From: an uncultured bacterium
GTDB taxonomy: Bacteria; Planctomycetota; UBA1135; GCA-002686595
DNA length: 47,901 bases
Assembly: GCA_938075305.1 (NCBI GenBank)
Contig: CALJGV010000040.1
Location: forward strand, 1-47,901
Direction: 5' to 3'
Below the pieces are notes generated by a model that saw nothing but the letters and a program-made list of their open reading frames with translations, was not told the DNA's origin and did no database searches. Of this stretch, positions 7,810 to 16,624 are shown in pieces; the first letter of the stretch is position 1; the number at the start of each line of letters is the position of its first letter. A program made the translations under genes and the position numbers.

Positions 7810-8994
7810 ATGCCCCTCGCAGCCGCCCGCCCCACCGCTTCCAGCGAGCGCATCGAGTTCCTCGACGTGCTCCGCGGGGTGGCCCTCCTCGGCATCCTCA
7901 TGGTGAACCTGCCGTTCCTGGGCCTCCCGCTGTCCGTGGCCGGCGACGCGCCCAGCCTCTGGGAAGGCGGCGGAGCGAGCGCGTGGACGGCGGCCCTGGT
8001 GCGGGGCCTCGCGGAGAACAAGTTCATGGGGCTGTTCTCCCTGCTCTTCGGCATGGGCCTCGCGCTGCAGGTGGACCGGGCCGAGGCCCGGGGCGTGAAC
8101 CCTCGCTCGTTCTACCCGCGCCGCCTCGCGGTGCTCGCCGCCTTCGGGATCGTCAACGGCACCTGCATCTTCTTCGGTGACATCCTGCTGCCCTACGCGG
8201 TGGCCGGCACGGTGCTCTTCCTGCTTCGTCGGTGCTCGCCCCGCACGATGCTCTGGATCGCCGGCGCGTTCCTCGCCATCGGGATCACGCTCTCGGTGCT
8301 CTTCGAGGGCGTCTACGTGGAGGGCTCGAGCGGCAGCGACGGAGAGCGCGCCCTGGACCAGGCGCTCGCCGAGGGGTCCTTCCTCGAGGGCTCGGCGGCG
8401 CGCGGCCAGATCTACCTCTTCTGGCTCCTCCTCTCCTCGATCATCGCCTTCAACTGGCGGATCATGGCGCTGTTCCTGGTGGGCGCCGCGGTGCTGCGCA
8501 AGGGCTGGGCCGAGCCGGGAGCGCAGCGCGTTCACCGCCGCCTCGCCGTCGGCGGCCTCGCCCTCGGCCTCACCCTGGAGGGCGCGTCCCTGCTCCTGCA
8601 CGGGCGCGAGGGCGCGACCGTCGGGCTCCGGGTCCTGGACGTGCTCCTGCACCAGGTTGGCGGTCTCTCCCTCTCCGCGGGCTACGCCGGGCTCATCGCC
8701 GTGTGGTGCACGAGCCCCCTCGGGGCAGGGCTACGTCGCGGCCTCGCCGCCACCGGCCGTATGGCCCTGACCAATTACCTGGGCCAGAACATCGTCGCCG
8801 GGCTGATCTTCTACGGGCACGGCGCGGGGAAGCTCGGGGACCTCTCTCGGCCCCAGCTCGCCGGCCTCGCGGTGCTCATCTTCACCGCCCAGGTGGTCCT
8901 CAGCAGCCTCTGGATGGCCCGCGCGAAGGGCGGACCCTTCGAGCTTCTCTGGCGTCGGCTGACCTACCCGCGCAAGGGAACCGCCGACGGATGA
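7810..8994 (+). CDS. DUF418 (YeiB-type) membrane protein
   Basis: The chosen ATG at 7810, preceded by GGAG 5 nt upstream, gives 394 aa. The N-terminus 'SERIEFLDVLRGVALLGILMVN' is the hallmark opening of YeiB-like and acyltransferase-3-like membrane proteins. The C-terminus ('GRMALTNYLGQNIVAGLIFY' and 'GPFELLWRRLTY') is the DUF418 signature. About ten membrane segments are apparent. The function of the family is unknown; a role in moving or modifying surface groups has been suggested because of its distant likeness to acyltransferases. It is followed 66 bp later by the ZIP transporter gene and could be co-transcribed with it. Confidence 0.88.
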   Translation: MPLAAARPTASSERIEFLDVLRGVALLGILMVNLPFLGLPLSVAGDAPSLWEGGGASAWTAALVRGLAENKFMGLFSLLFGMGLALQVDRAEARGVNPRSFYPRRLAVLAAFGIVNGTCIFFGDILLPYAVAGTVLFLLRRCSPRTMLWIAGAFLAIGITLSVLFEGVYVEGSSGSDGERALDQALAEGSFLEGSAARGQIYLFWLLLSSIIAFNWRIMALFLVGAAVLRKGWAEPGAQRVHRRLAVGGLALGLTLEGASLLLHGREGATVGLRVLDVLLHQVGGLSLSAGYAGLIAVWCTSPLGAGLRRGLAATGRMALTNYLGQNIVAGLIFYGHGAGKLGDLSRPQLAGLAVLIFTAQVVLSSLWMARAKGGPFELLWRRLTYPRKGTADG

Positions 8995-9060
8995 CGCGAG
9001 GGGCGACGTCCTCGCCCCTGGATCCTGCAAGATGAGCCTCCCCGCAGTTCGGGGGTCTCC

Positions 9061-9819
9061 ATGGATCAACTCTGGGTTCAGGCGCTCTTCTGGGGCGCGG
9101 TGTCGGGCGGCGCGCTGGTGGTGGGCGCCGCGGTCGGCTTCCTCGTGCAGGTGCCGAAGGCCGTGGTGGCCGCGGTCATGGCCTTCGGGAGCGGCGTGCT
9201 CATCTCCGCGCTGTCGTTCGAGCTCATGGAGGAGGCGTTCCAGGAGGCAGGCACGGGCGCGGCGGCCGTGGGCTTCCTCGTGGGCGCGGGCCTCTACGCA
9301 GGGGCCAACGCGCTCCTGGCGGCGCGCGGGGCGAAGGAGCGCAAGCGCTCGGGGGACCGCCAGCCCAGCGAGGACGAGCAGTCCGGCAGCGGGGCCGCCA
9401 TCGCCGTGGGCGCGCTCCTCGACGGGATCCCCGAGTCCATCGCCATCGGGCTGAGCATCCTCCACGGCGGCGCGGTGAGCGTGGCGACGGTGGTGGCCAT
9501 CTTCCTCTCCAACCTGCCCGAGGGCCTCTCGAGCTCGGACGGCATGAAGCGCTCGGGCCGCTCGGCCGGCTACGTCTTCGGGGTCTGGGCGTCCATCGCC
9601 GTGGCCTGCGGCCTCTCCTCCCTCGTGGGCTACCTCGCCTTCGACGGCGTGTCCCCCTTCGTCGTCGCGGCGACCACCGCCCTCGCGGCGGGCGCCATGC
9701 TCACCATGATCGTGGACACGATGATCCCCGAGTCCGTCGAGGGCACCGGGAGCCGGGCCGGCATCTACGCGGTCCTCGGCTTCCTCTTCTCCTTCGCCCT
9801 GAGCCACCTCGAAGGGTGA
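9061..9819 (+). CDS. ZIP-family metal transporter
   Basis: This is a 252-aa membrane protein with about eight hydrophobic segments and a charged loop near 95-120 ('AKERKRSGDRQPSEDEQSG'). Two signatures identify ZIP transporters: 'GALLDGIPESIAIGLSI' in the fourth segment and 'FLSNLPEGLSSS' in the fifth. Both keep the metal-site Glu in (I/L)PE(S/G). In each, the His usual in zinc or iron importers (HN-type motif) is replaced by Asp or Asn, so metal selectivity may differ. It sits in the inner membrane and moves divalent metals towards the cytoplasm. It ends before a hairpin at 9837-9874. Confidence 0.85.
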   Translation: MDQLWVQALFWGAVSGGALVVGAAVGFLVQVPKAVVAAVMAFGSGVLISALSFELMEEAFQEAGTGAAAVGFLVGAGLYAGANALLAARGAKERKRSGDRQPSEDEQSGSGAAIAVGALLDGIPESIAIGLSILHGGAVSVATVVAIFLSNLPEGLSSSDGMKRSGRSAGYVFGVWASIAVACGLSSLVGYLAFDGVSPFVVAATTALAAGAMLTMIVDTMIPESVEGTGSRAGIYAVLGFLFSFALSHLEG

Positions 9820-9836
9820 CCGACGCGGTCCAATCA

Positions 9837-9874
9837 GACGCGCCCCCCTCGACCATCGTCGCGGGGGGCGCGTC
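9837..9874. terminator. bidirectional hairpin terminator
   Basis: GACGCGCCCCCC pairs perfectly with GGGGGGCGCGTC (12 bp) around a 14-nt loop that can itself pair further. It lies between the convergent ZIP gene (stop 9819) and GH16 gene (stop 9919). There is no T-tract. Confidence 0.75.
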
Positions 9875-9918
9875 CGTCGTAGCCGAGCGAAGGGGGCCCG
9901 GCCGTCACCGAGGCCGAC

Positions 9919-12087
9919 TCACTGGAACTGGACCCGCAGGGCGTCGGTCATGTTCGACACGGGGCCCGAGGAGCCGCCGTCGCGGTGCCAGAACTGGAAG
10001 TACCAGGTGTCGCCCGGCTGCACGGCCATGGGGCCAGTGGGGCGCGGCATCTCGTCCAGGTCGATCTCCAGTGAGACCAGCCCGAGCAGGCCGCTGTTCT
10101 GCACCTGGCCGGGGCCGATGTAGCGGCCGATGTCACCCAGCACGCAGAGGTTGCCCTGGCTGCCGGCGGGGTTCGGGAGGAAGCCCGGGGTCATGGACGT
10201 GAGGAAGTAGCCGAACTGGTTGGACGGCAGGGAGGAGCAGAACAGGACCACGTCGTTCTCGGCCGTCACCACCGAACCGCTGGCGGAGATCTGCCCGGGG
10301 TTGCCCGTGGAGTTGGCGGGCGCGGGGGAGCAGTAGTTCTGCCCCAGGTAGTAAGGCCGGTAGCCGAAGTTCTGGTCCGCCAGCTGCTCTCCGCAGTCGA
10401 GGGAGAGCGCGGCCGCGTTGGGGGTGTTCACGCCATCCGGGTCGAAGGTCGCGGTCGCGCCGAAGGGCAGACCGGACGGATCGATCTCGAGAGCGAAGTC
10501 TCCCTCGGCCACGTCACTGAAGGCGAAGCGGCCGTCGGCGTCCGTGGTGCGCACGCCCACGAGGCTCCCGGACTGGTCGTCGATGAGGCGGACGCTCACG
10601 CCCTCGAGGCCATACTCGAGGTTGTCGATCCCGTCACCGTTCTCGTCGGCCCAGACCCGACCGGAGACCTCGCTCTTGCGGGTGAACTCACACTGGTCGA
10701 TCCGGAAGTCGGCGGGGAGGCCGTTGACGGTGACCAGCGCGAAGACCACGTTGATCATCTGCCCGTTGCCACCCGCGCCCGTGGGGGTGGGGTCCCAGAC
10801 GCCGTTCCCGCCGGTGTGGAAGGTGTTGTCGTCCACGAAGTCGGCGATGGGGATCGAGACCTTCTGCCAGCCGGCGCCGCTGACGATCTCCGTGCCTGTC
10901 GGCGCGATGTGCAGCTCGTACTGGAACTCGTCGTCGGCCCCATCGGGGGTCGACGGAATGGCGTTGTCGCCGTTGTCGTCGTCCTGCAGGTTGACCTCGA
11001 TGACGAGGTCCTGGCTCGCCTCGGGCTTGATCCAGAACTCGAAGTGCGTGGCGTTCGAGAGGTCCAAGGGCCGGGTCCGCCCGAACCCACCCAGGAAGCC
11101 GGGCGTGTTGAAGAGGTTGCCCCAGTTGGCCTCGATGGACTGGTTGCCGGGCACCGGCGGGTTGTCCCCCACCACCGTGGACACCTGGCCGCCCGCCGAG
11201 GGCCCGCCGAAGGTGAAGTACTCCGAAGCGGGGTCGGCGAACTCCATGTCGTCGAAGACCTGGACGCAAGCGTTCGGGTTCGAGCCGCCCTCCTGGTAGA
11301 CGCGGACGTAGTCCACCTCCATGGTCGCGGGGAACTGGGTGGAGCCGTTCGGGTTGCCCGGCCAGTTCCCGCCCACCGCGAGGTTGAGCAGCATGTGGAA
11401 GCGCTGGTTGAAGGGCGCGGGGTAGGCGCCTCCGGAACTCCACCAGGAAGTCTTCGTGCTGTAGAGCTGGCCGTCGAGGTACCAGCGCATCTCGAACTCG
11501 TCCCACTCCACCGCGTACTGGTGGAAGTCGTCCACCAGGTTGCCGAAGGGCACCGTCCGCGAGCCACCGGAGTAGGTGTTTGCGGGGTACTCGCCCCCGT
11601 AGTGGATCGTGCCGTAGACCGTGCGGATGTCGTTGCCGAGGTACTCCATCACGTCGATCTCGCCGCTGGCCGCCCAGCCGCCGAACACGTAGTCCGTGGG
11701 GAGCATCCAGAAGGCGGGCCAGAGGCCCTGCCCTGCGGGCATCTTCGCGCGCATCTCGAAGCGGCCGTAGGTGAAGTCCGCCTTGTTCGCCGTGCGCAGC
11801 CGCGCTGAGGTGTACTGCGCGCCCCCGAAGTTCTGCTGGCGCGCGGTGATCTTGAGCGTGCCGTTCGAGACCGTGGCGTTCTCCGCCCGGTAGTACTGCA
11901 GCTCGTTGTTGCCCCAGCCGCACAGGTTCGGGCAGCCGTTGCCCACCATCGGCTCCCACTTGGTGAGGTCGAGCGTGTTGCCGCTGAACTGATCCTCCCA
12001 GACCAGCTGATACTGGGCGGAGGCAAGCCCCGGCACGGCGGCGGCAATGGTGGCGAGGGCGAGACGACGGAGGAGGGGCGAGCTCAT
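9919..12087 (-). CDS. secreted multidomain GH16 beta-glucanase (laminarinase-like)
   Basis: This is a 722-aa protein with a signal peptide (1-24, ending LASAQ). Residues 26-265 form a GH16 jelly-roll domain with 'GEIDVMEYLG': Glu143 is the expected nucleophile, Glu148 the acid/base and Asp145 between them. 'WPAFWMLP' precedes them, as in laminarinases that cut beta-1,3-glucans. Residues ~275-468 look like a carbohydrate-binding beta-sandwich ('FEFWIKPEASQDLVIEVNLQ'). Residues ~472-576 resemble an SdrD B-like/Cna-B-type stalk ('SGRVWADENGDGIDNLEYGL'). Residues 585-722 form a terminal domain starting 'YCSPAPANSTG' that is also the tail of the giant repeat protein at 30.4-35.8 kb. The substrate is inferred from the family. 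Confidence 0.92.
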   Translation of the reverse strand: MSSPLLRRLALATIAAAVPGLASAQYQLVWEDQFSGNTLDLTKWEPMVGNGCPNLCGWGNNELQYYRAENATVSNGTLKITARQQNFGGAQYTSARLRTANKADFTYGRFEMRAKMPAGQGLWPAFWMLPTDYVFGGWAASGEIDVMEYLGNDIRTVYGTIHYGGEYPANTYSGGSRTVPFGNLVDDFHQYAVEWDEFEMRWYLDGQLYSTKTSWWSSGGAYPAPFNQRFHMLLNLAVGGNWPGNPNGSTQFPATMEVDYVRVYQEGGSNPNACVQVFDDMEFADPASEYFTFGGPSAGGQVSTVVGDNPPVPGNQSIEANWGNLFNTPGFLGGFGRTRPLDLSNATHFEFWIKPEASQDLVIEVNLQDDDNGDNAIPSTPDGADDEFQYELHIAPTGTEIVSGAGWQKVSIPIADFVDDNTFHTGGNGVWDPTPTGAGGNGQMINVVFALVTVNGLPADFRIDQCEFTRKSEVSGRVWADENGDGIDNLEYGLEGVSVRLIDDQSGSLVGVRTTDADGRFAFSDVAEGDFALEIDPSGLPFGATATFDPDGVNTPNAAALSLDCGEQLADQNFGYRPYYLGQNYCSPAPANSTGNPGQISASGSVVTAENDVVLFCSSLPSNQFGYFLTSMTPGFLPNPAGSQGNLCVLGDIGRYIGPGQVQNSGLLGLVSLEIDLDEMPRPTGPMAVQPGDTWYFQFWHRDGGSSGPVSNMTDALRVQFQ

Positions 12088-12344
12088 GGTGAAAGGTTAC
12101 CCGTGAGGGCGAGCGCCTGTGGGTGAGATGTTCGGCCGGCGAGCGCGTGTCGCAGCCCCGCCGCGGGATGGACGAAGCTGAGACATCCAGAGGTCCACCT
12201 ACCCACGCCCAACCGGCAGGCTGCGTCAAAATGCCCATAGCGCCCGCGTCCCTGGGGCGGCGCCGATACGGGCCAGGTAAACTCTGACGACGGCTCGCGC
12301 CTCGATGAAGCTGGCTGGGGCCGTAGGAGAGCCCGCTGGTCAAC

Positions 12345-13610
12345 ATGAGAGCCCCCACCAAACTGCTCGCCGCCTTCGTCGTCCTCGTCGCGGCCTCTGA
12401 GATCGGCGCCTGTGTCGTCGTCGACAAGCTGCGTCCCTCGGGCGTTCTCGAGAGCGCGGCGCCGGATGCCGCGAGCGGCGGCGCGGGCGGCGACGGGCTC
12501 CTGGACGGGGCCTATCGGCCGGAGCATCTGCACGCCGAGGGGATCCACCCTTACCTGGGCTTCCTCCAGCGCCAGGCGCCGAAGTGGGACCCGGACGGCG
12601 TGATGACGCTCAACCAGGTCGAGCTCTACCGGCCCGGTTCACCGATGATCGACGGTGGACCGGACGACCTGGTCGTGGGCATCACCGGCGGCTCGGTATC
12701 CCAGCAGTTCGCCCAGCGCGGAGGCGCCGAGGCCCTCCGTCCGCTGCTCGCGGCTCTGCCGCGCTTCGAGGGGCGCACGCCGCGCTTCGTGCTGCTCGGT
12801 GGAGGCGGCGTCAAGCAGCCCCAGCAGCTCATGGGGCTCCAGTGGATCCTGGTGCAGGGCATGCGCATGGATGTCCTGATCAACATCGACGGGTTCAACG
12901 AGGTCGCGCTGCACGAGGTCGAGAACGAGCGCGCTGAGGTCGCTCCGATCTACCCACGGAGCTGGCGGATGCGTGTGTCCCGTCTCGACATGGCTGATGT
13001 CGTGGGAGAGCGGGCGTACCTGAAGGGGCGGCGCCGTCAGCTCGCCCAGGACCTCCTCTCCTCCCCGGTCCGCGTCTCACACCTGCGTCAACTGGTCTGG
13101 ATCGCGCAGGATCGAAGCACCCGGTACTCGATTCGGTCGCTCGACGAGGTCCTGGCCACGTTCGAGTCCGAGGGCGTTCACGACTTCCTCTCCCAGGGGC
13201 CTCGACAGCTCAATTCGACCGCCGAGAGCCGGCGTTCGCTCATGGTGAACCTCTGGCGCGAGTCTTCGCTCCAGATCGAACGCGCCTGTCGCGCCAGCGG
13301 GGTCGAGTACTACCACTTCCTCCAGCCCAATCAGTACGTCGAGGGATCGAAGCCGCTCTCGGAGGAGGAGCAGCGCGTCGCGATCACCGAGGACCTCTCC
13401 TACGGAACGTTCGTGCCGGCGGCCTATCCGCTGCTCCAGGAAGCGGGCGACGCGCTGACCTCGGAGGGAGTACGCTTCCACGATCTGACGCGCGTCTTCG
13501 CCGATCGTCACGAGTCGATCTACGTCGACGACTGCTGCCACGTGAACCGTCTGGGCAATCAGGTCCTCGCGGAGGCGATCGCGACCGCGATCACCTCTTG
13601 GAGGCGCTGA
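12345..13610 (+). CDS. SGNH/GDSL-hydrolase-like membrane-anchored protein
   Basis: This is a 421-aa protein with an N-terminal anchor (MRAPTKLLAAFVVLVAASEIG). 'VVGITGGSVSQQFA' near 110 fits block I of SGNH hydrolases, with a Ser as candidate nucleophile. 'YVDDCCHVNRLGNQVLAEAI' near 390-410 provides the paired Asp and His of the catalytic D..H block. 'LINIDGFNEVAL' contains the Asn-bearing middle block. Such proteins often act as O-acyl esterases or transferases on surface polysaccharides. It is followed 27 bp later by a 41-aa DUF5989-like gene, a partnership I associate with exopolysaccharide loci. The substrate is unknown. Confidence 0.75.
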   Translation: MRAPTKLLAAFVVLVAASEIGACVVVDKLRPSGVLESAAPDAASGGAGGDGLLDGAYRPEHLHAEGIHPYLGFLQRQAPKWDPDGVMTLNQVELYRPGSPMIDGGPDDLVVGITGGSVSQQFAQRGGAEALRPLLAALPRFEGRTPRFVLLGGGGVKQPQQLMGLQWILVQGMRMDVLINIDGFNEVALHEVENERAEVAPIYPRSWRMRVSRLDMADVVGERAYLKGRRRQLAQDLLSSPVRVSHLRQLVWIAQDRSTRYSIRSLDEVLATFESEGVHDFLSQGPRQLNSTAESRRSLMVNLWRESSLQIERACRASGVEYYHFLQPNQYVEGSKPLSEEEQRVAITEDLSYGTFVPAAYPLLQEAGDALTSEGVRFHDLTRVFADRHESIYVDDCCHVNRLGNQVLAEAIATAITSWRR

Positions 13611-13637
13611 GCGCAGACGCGCGACCCCACCGATGCC

Positions 13638-13763
13638 ATGAAGTTCCTCCGCGACAACTGGGCCTGGGTGCTCGTTCCGCTCCTGATCGTCGCCGTGGCC
13701 GCTGCCATCGTGTTCGGTCTGCTCTCGGGAGAGCCCGAGGGCGGGTTCCGCTATCCGCTCTAG
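13638..13763 (+). CDS. DUF5989-like single-span membrane microprotein
   Basis: This is a 41-codon gene beginning MKFLRDNWAWVLVPLLIVAV and ending 'GEPEGGFRYPL'. One membrane span follows a short basic, Trp-containing N-terminus, and the tail is aromatic. This matches what I know of DUF5989 small proteins (M.FLR..W then a single helix and a short tail ending in an F.Y.L-type motif). These are found beside SGNH-like hydrolases, carbamoyltransferases and SxtJ-like proteins. It begins 27 bp after the SGNH gene on the same strand, so the two are probably one operon. The function is unknown. Confidence 0.7.
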   Translation: MKFLRDNWAWVLVPLLIVAVAAAIVFGLLSGEPEGGFRYPL

Positions 13764-13948
13764 TCGAGGCCGAGCGAGGGGGCGCGGGAGGGACCCCGAG
13801 GGGACGACCTCCGAGCGTCTCGTACCGCTCCGAGACCGTCCCCTGACGGTGCACGAGCTCCCCAGACGGCGACTGTCCACCGCCGTCGCCGGCGTCACCA
13901 CCACCAGTACCGCATTGGCCGGCGTTCCCCCCATTGCCTCCTTGGCAG

Positions 13949-14054
13949 GCGAGGGTTCAGCGGCCCTTCCCTGGGCCGCCCATCCCCCGTCCCTCCGGTC
14001 CCCCTTCACCCCCCCCCGATCCCATGTCGTGCCAGGTCGCAGCCTGGATCGCTT
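13949..14054 (+). repeat. dispersed intergenic repeat, copy A
   Basis: This copy is about 106 bp and nearly the same as 16625-16737 in the same orientation. It begins GCGAGGGTTCAGCGGCCC, contains the perfect 7-bp stem GCGGCCC/GGGCCGC (loop TTCCCT) and a C-rich tract, and ends with a second small stem CCAGG/CCTGG just before ATCGCTT. Differences from copy B are an 8-bp indel in the CATCCCC tract and a few substitutions. Confidence 0.9.
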
Positions 14055-14134
14055 GTCCGCCTCGGGAGCTCTCCCTCCGCGCTAGTCCCCTCCGTCGATG
14101 CCCGATCGACCGGCTCAAGCACATACGCGGGGTT

Positions 14135-14150
14135 CGGACCTGGAGGTCCG
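14135..14150 (-). terminator. possible terminator of the gmd operon
   Basis: CGGACC pairs with GGTCCG (6 bp, loop TGGA) about 50 bp beyond the gmd stop. It is short and has no T-tract, so this is a weak call. Confidence 0.3.
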
Positions 14151-14196
14151 CAGGTAGAACTTGTAGCCGCCCGGCTGCGGGTTGAAGCGGCGATGA

Positions 14197-15189
14197 CTAG
14201 AGGGGGTTCACTACGCCGGCGGCGTCCATCGCCAGCGTCTCATCGACGATGTGGTCCAGGGCCTGGAATGCGTCGTGTCGGCTCGTCCATCCGAGTTCAA
14301 TCGTGGCATCGGTGGGATCCCCATAGATGTCGGGGATCTCGTTCGGTCGAATTAGGTTCTCGTCGATCGAAATCGCCTCGGCCGGCGCTCCGACTCGCCT
14401 GAAGACATGTTCGACCAGGTCCCGGAGGGTGACGGACCTCCCCGTACAGATCAGGAAGTCACGGGGCGTCGGCCTCTGGAGCATCAGGTGCATGGCGTCC
14501 ACGTACTCGGGGGCGTAGCCGAAGTCCCGTTTTACGTTGAGGTTACCGAAGGTCGCGGTTCGCCGTACGCCCGTGGAGAGTTCGATGGCCGTCCGAACGA
14601 GCTTCTGGGTGAAGAAGCCTCGCTTTCGGAGGACGGACTCGTGATTGAAGAGGACGCCCGACACGGCGAAGAGCGAGTAAGCGTCCCTGTACGCACGAAC
14701 GGTGTAGTGAGCTGCGACCTTCGAGACGGCGTACGGGCTCGCAGGGTTGACTAGCGTTGCGCTGGTGATCGGGCAGGCCTCCACCTTCCCGTACATCTCG
14801 CTGCTGGATGCGTGATAGAACCGGATCGAGCGGTCGAGTGTTCGGATCGACTCGAGGAGGTTGATGGTGGGCTGCGTGTTCGCGCTCATCGTCGCAGCGG
14901 GCGCCTTGAACGACATCGAGACGCTGCTTTGCGCGGCCAGGTGGTAGACCTCGTGAGGCTGAGTTTCGGCGATAAGCGCGTTGGTGGCTTCGAGGTCAAG
15001 CAGGTTGCATTGCCGAAGTTCGACCTGGGATAGGGTCCCAAGGTAGCTCAGTCCCCATGTGCTTGATCGCCGACTTGGGTCGATGGCCCCAATGACGTCG
15101 TAGCCGAGTCCAATCAGGTGGCGCGTGAGGTATGCGCCATCCTGTCCGCTGATTCCCGTGATAAGTGCTCGACGTGCGCTTCTTGCCAT
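14197..15189 (-). CDS. gmd: GDP-mannose 4,6-dehydratase
   Basis: This is a 330-aa extended short-chain dehydrogenase. The Rossmann motif is 'ALITGISGQDGAYLTRHL', where GISGQDG is characteristic of GDP-mannose dehydratases. 'HLAAQSSVSMSF', 'ASSSEMYGKV' (catalytic Ser/Thr and Glu), the YxxxK pair in 'SPYAVSKVAAHY' and the 'FNHES' motif follow. The enzyme uses bound NADP to turn GDP-mannose into GDP-4-keto-6-deoxymannose, the precursor of fucose, rhamnose and perosamine units in surface glycans. Four bases separate it from the upstream glycosyltransferase gene, so the two form an operon. Its GC and codon use look less GC-rich than the flanking genes. Some relatives use other GDP-hexoses. Confidence 0.93.
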   Translation of the reverse strand: MARSARRALITGISGQDGAYLTRHLIGLGYDVIGAIDPSRRSSTWGLSYLGTLSQVELRQCNLLDLEATNALIAETQPHEVYHLAAQSSVSMSFKAPAATMSANTQPTINLLESIRTLDRSIRFYHASSSEMYGKVEACPITSATLVNPASPYAVSKVAAHYTVRAYRDAYSLFAVSGVLFNHESVLRKRGFFTQKLVRTAIELSTGVRRTATFGNLNVKRDFGYAPEYVDAMHLMLQRPTPRDFLICTGRSVTLRDLVEHVFRRVGAPAEAISIDENLIRPNEIPDIYGDPTDATIELGWTSRHDAFQALDHIVDETLAMDAAGVVNPL

Positions 15190-15192
15190 TAC

Positions 15193-16188
15193 TCAGGCCC
15201 TGTGCAGCCGCTCGTAGATCTGAGAGTACTGGTCGCAGATGGTCGCCGTCTCGAAGCGCTTGGCGTTTCGTGCCCCAGCTTCGACAAGTTCCTCACGTAG
15301 CCCGGCGTCCTCGACGATCCGTTTGAAGGCGACTCGAATCGAATCAGTGGACAACGGGTCAACAAGAACTGCCCCCGCGCCTGCGACCTCAGGCATCGAG
15401 CTAAGGCTGGAGGTGATGACGGGGCGCCCGACCATTTGTGCCTCCACGATTGGCATACCGAAGCCTTCGAACGTTGAGGCGAAGGCCACGATGTCCGACT
15501 CCTCGTACTCCTTCACGAGACTCGTTTCGCTGAGTCCGGTGGCCGTTGTAAACGTCACACCGGTGGATTTCAGGTGCTCTCTCTGCGCATCGGTCAAGTC
15601 TCCAATAATGCGAAGTTCGCAGTTGAGTCCACGAAGCGCGGAGGCGAGTCGGAGGATATTCTTGTTCTCTTTGGTGCCTACTTGGAGGACCCTCGGGCGT
15701 GTGAGGTTGAATTCCCGTGGGCACGGCTTGAAGGCTGGGGATACGGAAACCGGCACGACGTGGACTTTGGATTCGTCAAGATCCGGTACCCAGCGCAGCA
15801 GGTCTCGCTTCGTCTCTTCCGATATTGCGGTGATCGCTCCGGCGCGCATCAGAGGCCACTTGAACCACACCAAGCGCATCAGGGTTCTCTTCCAGCCTGA
15901 GAGAACGTGCAGCCTGCCGCAGTCGAGCACGGTCACGACCGTTCGCTCGGGCTTAGTTCCGAGGGCGGCAAAATGGATATCACCCGTGATGTGACTCACA
16001 TCACCTTGATTGAGCCGGGCGAAGCGCACGATCCGAAGCCGTGGAAGAAAGCCGCGGCTCAGGTCTGGAGCGACCTTCAATTCCACGCGGAGATCGCGAG
16101 CCAGCAGTTCCGCCAGGACTCTGGCAAAATATCCCTCGACGCTGAAATTGGCCTTTCGCGGCTGTCTCTGAATTAGGCTGACGCGCAT
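15193..16188 (-). CDS. GT4 family glycosyltransferase
   Basis: This is a 331-aa GT-B fold protein. The acceptor half ends at 'AGAITAISEETKRDLLRW', and the linker is 'PRVLQVGTKENKNILRLASAL'. The donor half contains 'ESDIVAFASTFEGFGMPIVEAQMVGRPVITS', holding the EX7E motif (Glu of 'FEGFGMPIVE') expected of retaining GT4 enzymes that use UDP- or GDP-sugars. It is cytoplasmic or membrane-peripheral. It is the first gene of a pair with gmd, so transfer of a GDP-mannose-derived sugar is a reasonable inference. GC is lower than in neighbours. The pair lies between two direct repeats. Confidence 0.9.
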   Translation of the reverse strand: MRVSLIQRQPRKANFSVEGYFARVLAELLARDLRVELKVAPDLSRGFLPRLRIVRFARLNQGDVSHITGDIHFAALGTKPERTVVTVLDCGRLHVLSGWKRTLMRLVWFKWPLMRAGAITAISEETKRDLLRWVPDLDESKVHVVPVSVSPAFKPCPREFNLTRPRVLQVGTKENKNILRLASALRGLNCELRIIGDLTDAQREHLKSTGVTFTTATGLSETSLVKEYEESDIVAFASTFEGFGMPIVEAQMVGRPVITSSLSSMPEVAGAGAVLVDPLSTDSIRVAFKRIVEDAGLREELVEAGARNAKRFETATICDQYSQIYERLHRA

Positions 16189-16624
16189 TCCGTGGTCCCC
16201 GACAACTTTTTCGCTCGGTGGAGCGGGCAGGACCAGCGCCTCGTGTGGCTGGGTTGGCAGGTTCGGACGACATTATTGTTCGTTGATGCCGACAGGCAAG
16301 CCTGGCGAGTGAATAGCGCCTGACTTGCCGAGTCTTGGAGATGGGCGCCTTCAGCGGGACGGCCACTTCTCGTGGCGCGCAGAATCCTGCACCAACTGCA
16401 CCTCTGCGCCGAGCGCGCGCCCAAGCCGATCCGCAGGGGCGCTTCTCCTGATTCGTGGCTGGCCGTAGGGCCCCAGTCTCGCGCCCCCCACCGATGCCGA
16501 CGCCCCATCTCCCGGGAGCGAGATGAGCGTCGTGGGCCGGTAGTGCGGCCCCGGGGGCGCGTGGCGAGGCTCTTCCCCGGTTCGGCCCTTGCGGGCCTGG
16601 AGGAACGCCACAGAACTCGGCAAA

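Larger units (their letters stand above)
13764..14196. other. intergenic region with dispersed repeat copy A
   Basis: No gene is supported in these 433 bases. They hold the first copy of a dispersed repeat (13949-14054), a small hairpin at 14135-14150 and a 26-codon protein-like remnant on the minus strand (14195-14115) just after the gmd stop. Confidence 0.6.
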
